Below are positions 1 to 5,906 of a DNA stretch of 26,082 bases, one piece after another. Both the position numbers and the translations under genes were made by a program. Source of the DNA: an uncultured Methanobrevibacter sp. (GTDB lineage Archaea; Methanobacteriota; Methanobacteria; Methanobacteriales; Methanobacteriaceae); contig NZ_OMWD01000009.1 in NCBI RefSeq assembly GCF_900314695.1, positions 73,516 through 99,597 of the forward strand, given 5' to 3'. Under the pieces are notes generated by a model that did not search any database, was not told the DNA's origin, and saw only the letters and a program-made list of their open reading frames with translations. Position 1 is the stretch's first letter, and the number at the start of each line of letters is the position of its first letter.

Positions 1-245
1 CTTAGGTCGTGAAGAAAGAGAATGGGAATGTCCCCATTGTCATGCAGTACATCAAAGAGATGTAAATGCTGCAAAAAACATTTTAGACGAAGGTCTACGT
101 GCCACTGGTTCAATGGTGCTATGCTTAGTAGATTTCATGCCTAATTGTCAAGGAAAATCCACATATTATTATGAATGGAAATGCTTTGACGAAAAAATAG
201 GCATGGCCTAAGAATCTCCGGCTTCTACAAGCCGGAGAGGTTCAA
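1..245 (+). mobile_element. Right end of an IS200/IS605-family insertion sequence
   Basis: Immediately after the tnpB stop there is a perfect 10-bp stem, TCTCCGGCTT (215-224) and AAGCCGGAGA (229-238), closed by the 4-base loop CTAC. It is followed by GG and TTCAA at 241-245. Members of this family have no terminal inverted repeats; they end in a subterminal hairpin a few bases from the cleavage site, and TCAA is the right-end cleavage sequence in well-studied members. I therefore place the element boundary after 245. The left end is outside the window. The boundary lies only about 14 bases before the probable TATA box of the downstream tetR gene. Confidence 0.75.
2..211 (+). CDS. tnpB: TnpB-like RNA-guided nuclease, IS200/IS605 family (5'-truncated by window edge)
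   Basis: Reading from base 2 gives 69 codons before the stop TAA at 209-211; the start lies outside the window. The visible part begins with half of a zinc ribbon (CPHC, from codon 14 of this fragment), followed by HQRDVNAAKNIL, which matches the end of the RuvC-like nuclease domain of TnpB/OrfB proteins, where the Asp in RDxNAA is the third catalytic acid. The rest is a variable C-terminal tail. In this family TnpB is an RNA-guided DNA nuclease whose guide RNA comes from the element's right end, and such an end follows directly. Whether the upstream part is intact, and whether a TnpA transposase is present, cannot be seen. Confidence 0.85.
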   Translation, partial: LGREEREWECPHCHAVHQRDVNAAKNILDEGLRATGSMVLCLVDFMPNCQGKSTYYYEWKCFDEKIGMA

Positions 246-261
246 GATTTCAGTTAGATTT
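150..261 (+). ncRNA. Candidate omega RNA (reRNA) of TnpB, with guide at 246-261
   Basis: In TnpB systems the guide RNA overlaps the 3' end of tnpB, runs through the right-end hairpin, and takes its roughly 16-base guide from host DNA just beyond the element. The right-end hairpin (215-238) and boundary (245) seen here would give a guide of GATTTCAGTTAGATTT. The 5' limit given here (150) is arbitrary because nothing in the sequence fixes it. No RNA evidence is available. Confidence 0.35.
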
Positions 262-309
262 ATATATCATCAAATAAAATAGTATACTAACGAACGGTAG
301 GTAGGCAAT
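259..309 (+). promoter_or_regulatory. Promoter and candidate TetR operator for the tetR-radical SAM operon
   Basis: A TATA-like box TTTATATAT lies at 259-267. About 20 bp on is a perfect 10-bp palindrome, TAGTATACTA (280-289), running into an imperfect palindrome CTAACGAACGGTAG (287-300, 5 of 7 arm positions matching). With an archaeal TATA-to-start distance of about 25 bp, transcription would begin near 288-290, inside the palindromic region. That is where an autorepressor would sit. GGTAGG just before the ATG at 310 may serve as a weak ribosome site. The operator role is inferred. Confidence 0.45.
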
Positions 310-936
310 ATGAATACAAAAGAAAAAATATTTAATATATCAATAGATTTATTTTCAAAAAAAGGATATGATTCTGTTTCACTTAGAGAAATTGCTGATG
401 GTGTTGGAATTAAAAAAAGTTCAATATATAGCCATTATTCATCAAAGGAAGCAATATTGATGGATATCTTAGAATATTTTGAAGAGCAATTCGAATACAA
501 TCAACTATTCGACATTACTGACAATATGCTGTCAAACGACAATGAGATTTTACTTAAAGACCCTGAAAAATTCTACCATATGGGGTCTGAAGCCATAAAG
601 GAAATGTTATCTGAAGAAAGGAACCTGAAAATCTGGAAATTGATTTTCATACAGATGTATTATAACGAAAATATTAGAACCTTTTTCCAAAATGAGATAC
701 TTGTAAAACCGTTGATATTCTGGAATGGATTTTTTAGCATCTTAAAGGAAAATGGAATAATAAAAAAGGACTCGAATCCCAAGATGCTTGCAAAGGAATA
801 TTACAGTTTTCCAATATATCTACTTATTGAAATATTTGCAAAATATGACGACATTCCTCAAAGTTGCCTGGACAATTTCTTTTATGAAACAGAAGAACAT
901 GCTAAATTCCTACTTGAAAGCGTTAAGGTGAAATAG
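310..936 (+). CDS. TetR/AcrR-family transcriptional regulator
   Basis: A 208-residue protein of normal TetR length. The N-terminal helix-turn-helix is clear: residues about 3-50 contain LFSKKGYDSVSLREIADGVG and then KKSSIYSHYSSKEAIL, the usual recognition helix and the tyrosine-rich end of helix 3. The C-terminal ligand-binding half is variable, so the effector cannot be named. The gene ends in TAG at 934-936 and the radical-SAM gene begins at 937 with no gap, so the two are translationally coupled. Palindromes around the predicted transcription start suggest autoregulation. It is only distantly similar to the two TetR proteins near 16.5 and 23 kb, which form their own pair. Confidence 0.9.
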   Translation: MNTKEKIFNISIDLFSKKGYDSVSLREIADGVGIKKSSIYSHYSSKEAILMDILEYFEEQFEYNQLFDITDNMLSNDNEILLKDPEKFYHMGSEAIKEMLSEERNLKIWKLIFIQMYYNENIRTFFQNEILVKPLIFWNGFFSILKENGIIKKDSNPKMLAKEYYSFPIYLLIEIFAKYDDIPQSCLDNFFYETEEHAKFLLESVKVK

Positions 937-2019
937 ATGGATTTCAAAATACAGGATTATCTAGAAGAGGGTGTGGAATACATCCTGAAGGATTCTATGA
1001 GAGCATGCATTAGAAATCCAAAAGAAATCATATATCTGCTTAAATTTTCAAAACATGCTAGAAAAGCCACAAAAATAAGACAAAAACATAGCAAAAACGG
1101 TCAAAACATTCCCGTTTTTTTGATAGCAAGTATTACCAGCAGCTGCAATCTCCACTGCACAGGATGTTATTCAAGGGCAAATGATGCATGCGCAGATACA
1201 GAACCTGTAAACCAGCTAACTGATGATGAATGGGAAGACATATTCATACAGGCAAAAGAGATGGGAATAAGTTTCATTGTCTTAGCCGGAGGAGAACCGA
1301 TGCTTAGGGAAGATGTTATTCTTAAGGCAAGCAAATATCCTGAAATTTTGTTTCCCATATTTACAAACGGAACCATGCTCAACAAGAATTATCTGAAATT
1401 ATTTGATGCCAATAGAAATTTAGTGCCGGTCCTCTCGATAGAAGGAAATGAAGAAGTAACCGATTTAAGAAGAGGCGAAGGAATATACAGACAGCTGATT
1501 GAATCTATGGAAACAATGAAGAAAAAAAGTATAATTTTTGGTGCATCTTTGACATTTACAAAAGGAAATTTAAAAAACCTGCTTTCAAGGGAATATATAG
1601 ACCAGCTACATGATTTGGGCTGCAAGGTAATATTTTTCATTGAATATGTACCTGTCAATGAAAATACCATAGATTTGGCTCCAAGTGATAGTGAAAGGGA
1701 ACTGCTTTTAAGTGAACTTGAACATTTGCGAGAGGATTACAAGGATATGCTGTTCATGTCATTTCCGGGAGATGAAAAGACTTCAGGAGGATGTCTAGCA
1801 GCAGGCAGGGGATTTTTCCATATCAATTCCCATGGCGGTGCCGAACCTTGTCCGGCTTCACCATACTCAGACATGAACGTTAAGGATGCCACATTACTTG
1901 AAGCACTCAACTCAAAACTATTCAAATCACTGAGAGATGAAGGCATTTTAATGGATGATCATGAAGGTGGCTGTGTTTTGTTTGAGCACAAAAGTGATGT
2001 CGAACGACTGTTAAAATGA
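937..2019 (+). CDS. Radical SAM protein with SPASM-like C-terminal cysteines
   Basis: A 360-residue cytoplasmic enzyme. The AdoMet-binding [4Fe-4S] motif CX3CX2C is at C70, C74 and C77 (SSCNLHCTGCYSRA), followed by the GGEP motif at 118-121 that contacts the AdoMet amino group. The C-terminal part has further cysteines (C286, C305 and C346, in GGCLAAGRG, AEPCPASP and GGCVLFE) arranged like a SPASM or twitch auxiliary cluster, though the set is sparse. The ATG overlaps nothing and directly follows the tetR stop. The substrate is unknown. SPASM proteins often modify peptides, but no short precursor gene is visible beside it. It converges on surE with only 23 bases between the stops. Confidence 0.85.
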   Translation: MDFKIQDYLEEGVEYILKDSMRACIRNPKEIIYLLKFSKHARKATKIRQKHSKNGQNIPVFLIASITSSCNLHCTGCYSRANDACADTEPVNQLTDDEWEDIFIQAKEMGISFIVLAGGEPMLREDVILKASKYPEILFPIFTNGTMLNKNYLKLFDANRNLVPVLSIEGNEEVTDLRRGEGIYRQLIESMETMKKKSIIFGASLTFTKGNLKNLLSREYIDQLHDLGCKVIFFIEYVPVNENTIDLAPSDSERELLLSELEHLREDYKDMLFMSFPGDEKTSGGCLAAGRGFFHINSHGGAEPCPASPYSDMNVKDATLLEALNSKLFKSLRDEGILMDDHEGGCVLFEHKSDVERLLK

Positions 2020-2042
2020 AAAAAAGTCAAATTATTGAAAAT

Positions 2043-2858
2043 TCACCAATTCTTCAAGTCATCATAAGTCATGTTGACTTTAAGAGGTGTTAAGCTGGGA
2101 CACCTATCAACCATCAATGCATATCCGTCACTGCCTTCCTCATAATCTTTTACCAAATCAGGAGTAATCATAATTAAGCCATCACTTTCCTGATTATCTT
2201 CCAACGGATAATTAAATATTTCCCTTTTTTCTTCATCAGTATTGTCAATGACTTGCTTATCAAGCATTTTATGGGACAGATGGGTTATTTTAACTTCTTC
2301 AGAATCATAGTTTGACGGCACGTTCAGATTGAATAAATCAACACCTTCGGGAAATCCATCATCAATTATCTTTGAGACAATGTCATGCAGGACCTTCTTT
2401 GCCAGAGTGAAATCATACTCCATATACCAGTTGCCGTTTTCATCTTGCCTGTAGGATGTTTTTGGATCCATAAACAATGAAGCTGCAATTGCAGGAATTC
2501 CAAGACTGACTGCCTCAAATGCAGCGCATACAGTACCGGAAGAGGTAATGTCACAGCTAATGTTAACTCCCTGATTTATTCCACTTATCACCAAATCTGG
2601 CTTTGCATCCATCACATAATCGGCACCCACCACAACACAGTCTGCAGGACTGCCTGATACGGAATATGCAGGGCTTCCATCTTCAAGTTCACACTGGTTA
2701 ATTTCCAAATGTTTAAACAATGTTAGACGACGACCGACACTGCTGTTATTTTTGTCAGGTGCCACAACACAAACATTTGCCAAATCCTCAACCGCCTGTT
2801 TTGCAGCCAATATGCCCGGTGCAAAAACTCCATCATCATTAGATATTAAAATGTTCAC
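2043..2858 (-). CDS. surE: 5'/3'-nucleotidase SurE
   Basis: A 271-residue member of the SurE metal-dependent phosphatase family, which removes phosphate from nucleoside monophosphates. The metal ligands are visible: D8 and D9 in MNILISNDDG, serines 39-40 in the PDKNNSSVG loop, and N95 in SGINQGVN. The start codon is GTG at 2858-2856, chosen because the family begins exactly with MNILISNDDG. AAGGA, 9 bases upstream, overlaps the stop of the preceding gene and serves as ribosome site. It is the second gene of an operon with the SAP-domain protein (12-base gap). Confidence 0.95.
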   Translation of the reverse strand: MNILISNDDGVFAPGILAAKQAVEDLANVCVVAPDKNNSSVGRRLTLFKHLEINQCELEDGSPAYSVSGSPADCVVVGADYVMDAKPDLVISGINQGVNISCDITSSGTVCAAFEAVSLGIPAIAASLFMDPKTSYRQDENGNWYMEYDFTLAKKVLHDIVSKIIDDGFPEGVDLFNLNVPSNYDSEEVKITHLSHKMLDKQVIDNTDEEKREIFNYPLEDNQESDGLIMITPDLVKDYEEGSDGYALMVDRCPSLTPLKVNMTYDDLKNW

Positions 2859-2870
2859 AATATCAAGTCC

Positions 2871-3857
2871 TTAAAAATCAAATAATGTTTTTTGGGTTAT
2901 ATGTTTAATCTTTAAATCTTCATTTTCATAAAAACGTTCATTCAAATCACTGTTAATCTTATCGAGATTCTTTAAGTTCAAAATGTCTTTCAATATCCTA
3001 TATGCATCATATTTTGTTACTATTATCTTTTCAAAATCAAATGAATCCCAAATAAAATAAAATGTATTTATAATTGTATTCTTGCTGAAATTATCATGCA
3101 GAAATACCAAATTTTCATATGTCTCCAAAAGAACGCCATTATGGTCTTCCAGGTCATTGATTTTCCATATTGGATTTATGTTCATGCAATAGTTTTTCAG
3201 GACATGCACAAGCATTTTTCTGTTGTTCTCCTTTTTGAAGAAGTGTTCAGCCATCACCTGATTGTTTAAGACATAGCTTTCATGATTTTTTTCATCCATT
3301 GCCTTTTTGATATGAATGTTAATGAATTCAATTGGAATATTGGCCTCTTTTTTCCTATAGTTGTCCATATAAAATTCATTGAATTCCCGGAAATAATAAT
3401 GATTGGAGAGATATTGATTGAAAATCCTTATTCTTCTTTTTTTATTTTTATAAAATACCTTGGATTTGGATGAGAGATAATACTCATTTCCAATCAGTTT
3501 GTTGTCAATTATTCTCTTTTCTATCTTTTCTCTTTTGCCTGAAGCTTTAATGCCGTGACTTTTCAGGATTTTTTTTAGGGTTTTGGTATTGTACTCATTG
3601 AGCTGTTCTGAAATGTCTTTCATCTTCGCCTTGTTTAATATATACTTATTTTCAATGAAATATTCTCTCAAATAATCTTCAGACAACTTATATTCTTTGA
3701 CAACACCACCTATAGCTTCATCAATGCCAGCGTCTTGTTTTAAAACTGGAAAGACAAAATCATATGTGAACTGGATTTCAGAAATGTCATAATCTTTGGG
3801 AACATTTTCCGAGTATTTAAGCGAAAACTTTTCTAAATAAGAATTATCATCAAACAT
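2871..3857 (-). CDS. SAP-domain protein with C-terminal PIP-box-like tail, function unknown
   Basis: A 328-residue protein. Residues about 86-120 (LNEYNTKTLKKILKSHGIKA, then GKREKIEKRI) look like a SAP helix-extension-helix domain, a small nucleic-acid-binding fold. The rest is basic and rich in Tyr and Asn, with no family I recognise. The last seven residues are QKTLFDF, close to the PCNA-interacting consensus Qxx-hydrophobic-xx-aromatic, which in archaea often sits at the extreme C-terminus. Together these suggest a DNA-associated role, but no catalytic motif is visible. It is the first gene of the operon with surE and appears to have a very short leader. Confidence 0.7.
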   Translation of the reverse strand: MFDDNSYLEKFSLKYSENVPKDYDISEIQFTYDFVFPVLKQDAGIDEAIGGVVKEYKLSEDYLREYFIENKYILNKAKMKDISEQLNEYNTKTLKKILKSHGIKASGKREKIEKRIIDNKLIGNEYYLSSKSKVFYKNKKRRIRIFNQYLSNHYYFREFNEFYMDNYRKKEANIPIEFINIHIKKAMDEKNHESYVLNNQVMAEHFFKKENNRKMLVHVLKNYCMNINPIWKINDLEDHNGVLLETYENLVFLHDNFSKNTIINTFYFIWDSFDFEKIIVTKYDAYRILKDILNLKNLDKINSDLNERFYENEDLKIKHITQKTLFDF

Positions 3858-3858
3858 A

Positions 3859-3896
3859 ATTGATAGTAATTTTATTGATAATAATTTTTATACTTA
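3859..3896 (-). promoter_or_regulatory. Promoter of the SAP-surE operon with a 15-bp tandem repeat
   Basis: On the minus strand a TATA-like element (AAGTATAAAAATT, 3884-3896) precedes the ATG at 3857 by about 30 bases, which predicts a leader of roughly 5-10 bases. Overlapping it on the plus strand are two adjacent 15-base copies, ATTGATAGTAATTTT (3859-3873) and ATTGATAATAATTTT (3874-3888), differing at one base. They could be paired regulator sites or chance A+T-rich repetition. Confidence 0.4.
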
Positions 3897-4127
3897 TGTA
3901 AAATCGATTGCTTAATGTACTTGACTCGACATGCCTCCAAAATTGAATAAAGGATTTGCGATATTCGAATGATTAAATGAAAAGAAAAATTTTTTGCTTT
4001 AATTTAGTTACATATATCTGACATTAATTATGAAGTTATTGAAAATCCATCTGAATTTAAGTTCCCCATATATATCAACCAATATTCAAATGAAATTTCA
4101 TGACAGAAATTGTCGATGTTAATGTTT
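3897..4127. other. Intergenic A+T-rich stretch without a recognisable gene
   Basis: Both strands contain only very short reading frames and several A or T runs (for example near 3990). No homology to a regulator or transporter fragment could be read. It separates the terminator of the NRPS operon from the promoter of the SAP-surE operon. Confidence 0.5.
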
Positions 4128-4159
4128 AAAAAAATTAGATTGTGGAGGATTGCCCCCAC
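4128..4159 (-). terminator. Hairpin plus T-run terminator of the NRPS-MATE operon
   Basis: Just past the MATE stop codon the minus strand reads GTGGGGG, loop CAAT, CCTCCAC. This is a 7-bp stem with one G-U pair (plus-strand arms 4142-4148 and 4153-4159). It is followed 7 bases later by seven T (4134-4128). Confidence 0.6.
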
Positions 4160-4169
4160 TTCAATGATA

Positions 4170-5897
4170 TCATTTGTTGATGGTGATGACTGTACTGTTT
4201 AAACCCAAAACCCTTGAGTAGTCAATTTTGTCAGCAATTTTATTCAACATGGTAATATTGTCAAATTCCAAGTTTTCATTTTCAACAACAGGATTGAAGT
4301 CAATACCAGTATCTTTAATGGAAATCAGAATATTATCATCATTATCCCTAACAATAACATCTATTGTGTCAATGCTTTCATTGGTGTTGATTATGTTTAC
4401 AAGCATTTCTTCAATAGCAAGACTGACCAATGTTGCTGACTTGTCTAGTTTGAGATAATCCTTAACTTCACGGGACAGATTTACCGCTTCGTTTACGTCC
4501 CCATGGATTGTATGCTCAAATACTTTTGTATCGTCATTGTGTTTGTTAATAAAGAATCCACTATATTCTCCATTTGTACTTTTATTGAGGTATTTTGAAT
4601 AAGCAAAAATAAACAGAATTGTTATGATTTCAGCTATTGCAAATGAAACCCAAATTCCATTTCCGCCGAAGATGAATGATAATACCACTGCAAATGAAAT
4701 CGGTACGATAAATCCTTCAAGCAATGAAATAATTGTTGACAATTTATTTTGCTGAATTGCCTGAGCATAAAATGTGTATAGAAATGTAATTGCGGTTCCC
4801 ACATAGCTTATTGCAAAAATTCTCAATGCATTTAAAACCACAGGTATGTCAGCAGGATCCTTAACGCTGTAGAGGAACAGCAATGCCTGCGGATAAACAA
4901 TGAACAATATAGATAGAGCCAGGCTTGCGGTCAAAACTATTTTTAGAGACTTTTTGGTTACATAGCTTACTCCAGAATAGTCCTCTTCCTTAAAGTAAAC
5001 TGATACGATTGGTGACATTGTCTGTGCGGTTCCAATCAGGAATATGTACAATATGAACAGGCTGTTGTAACATATACCAAATGCGACAAGCCCTGATTTT
5101 CCGATATACCAGCCCAATAGGATATTCATTATGAACAGTTTTAGAGTTAGGTACAATTGTGTTGATGATGAGGAAAACCCTGAAGTTACAATTCTTTTAA
5201 GATAGCTGAAAAATGAACCTAATTTCAGTTTAATGAATTTCAATGTACGCTCATCCTTAAAGAAGTAATATGAAATGATTATTGAACCTACAATGTAACC
5301 AGTTGTAGTTGCCAAAGCAGCCCCTGCAATTCCCATCCCCACATATTGGATATATACTATATCAAAACAGAGATTTACAATATTTGCAATTAATATGGCT
5401 CTGAATGGAAGTGTTGGGATTCCATCCGCCCTTATGAAGTATGATAAACTCATCATATAACATAAAAATGGCATACCTATTATAAGTGCAGTGAAAAACT
5501 GTCTTACATCATTAGTCAAGGCAGGCTGTGATGAGCACAGAAACTGGGAGATGCTTTGTGAAAACAAAACACCGAAAACTGCAATAAGTATTCCAATTGT
5601 CAAAAGGGCAATTATTGAAACCGAAAAGTAACTGTTACTTTTTTCATCATCAAATTCCGCCTTTGAAACGGAACAAAGTACGCTGCCGCCCAATCCTATC
5701 ATCCAATAGATAAGATTGACAAAAGTTATTACCGGAGCGACAATCTGGATTGCAGAGAGGTTTCCTGCTCCAAGCAAAAATGTAACAATCAAACCGTCTA
5801 CAAACAAGCAAATGTTTCCTGCCATTGATGTAAACAATGTCGGCAGGAAAAATTCACTGAATTTTGCTCTTAATAATTCATAATTTCTTTCATACAT
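4170..5897 (-). CDS. MATE-family exporter fused to a C-terminal RsbW/GHKL-like ATPase domain
   Basis: A 575-residue protein. Residues 1 to about 450 form a polytopic MATE/MatE transporter of about 12 hydrophobic helices, beginning with the typical FFLPTLFTSMAGNICLFVDGL. MATE proteins export drugs or metabolites using Na+ or H+ gradients. The last 120 residues are soluble and resemble the HATPase_c_2 domain of anti-sigma kinases such as RsbW: an N-box IEEMLVNI at 495-502 (E496/E497 and N501) and a G1 box DTGIDF at 529-534. The glycine-rich G2 box is replaced by NITMLNKIAD, so ATP binding is uncertain. The gene starts 9 bases after the NRPS stop, and its ribosome site AGGAGT overlaps that stop, so it is very likely the product exporter. 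Confidence 0.85.
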   Translation of the reverse strand: MYERNYELLRAKFSEFFLPTLFTSMAGNICLFVDGLIVTFLLGAGNLSAIQIVAPVITFVNLIYWMIGLGGSVLCSVSKAEFDDEKSNSYFSVSIIALLTIGILIAVFGVLFSQSISQFLCSSQPALTNDVRQFFTALIIGMPFLCYMMSLSYFIRADGIPTLPFRAILIANIVNLCFDIVYIQYVGMGIAGAALATTTGYIVGSIIISYYFFKDERTLKFIKLKLGSFFSYLKRIVTSGFSSSSTQLYLTLKLFIMNILLGWYIGKSGLVAFGICYNSLFILYIFLIGTAQTMSPIVSVYFKEEDYSGVSYVTKKSLKIVLTASLALSILFIVYPQALLFLYSVKDPADIPVVLNALRIFAISYVGTAITFLYTFYAQAIQQNKLSTIISLLEGFIVPISFAVVLSFIFGGNGIWVSFAIAEIITILFIFAYSKYLNKSTNGEYSGFFINKHNDDTKVFEHTIHGDVNEAVNLSREVKDYLKLDKSATLVSLAIEEMLVNIINTNESIDTIDVIVRDNDDNILISIKDTGIDFNPVVENENLEFDNITMLNKIADKIDYSRVLGLNSTVITINK

Positions 5898-5906
5898 GTT
5901 ATACTC

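Noticed and set aside
4100..4129. Short frame starting MTEIVDVNV downstream of the MATE gene, first considered as the remnant of an anti-sigma-antagonist gene
   Set aside because: Only nine codons, no continuation in any frame and no clear similarity.
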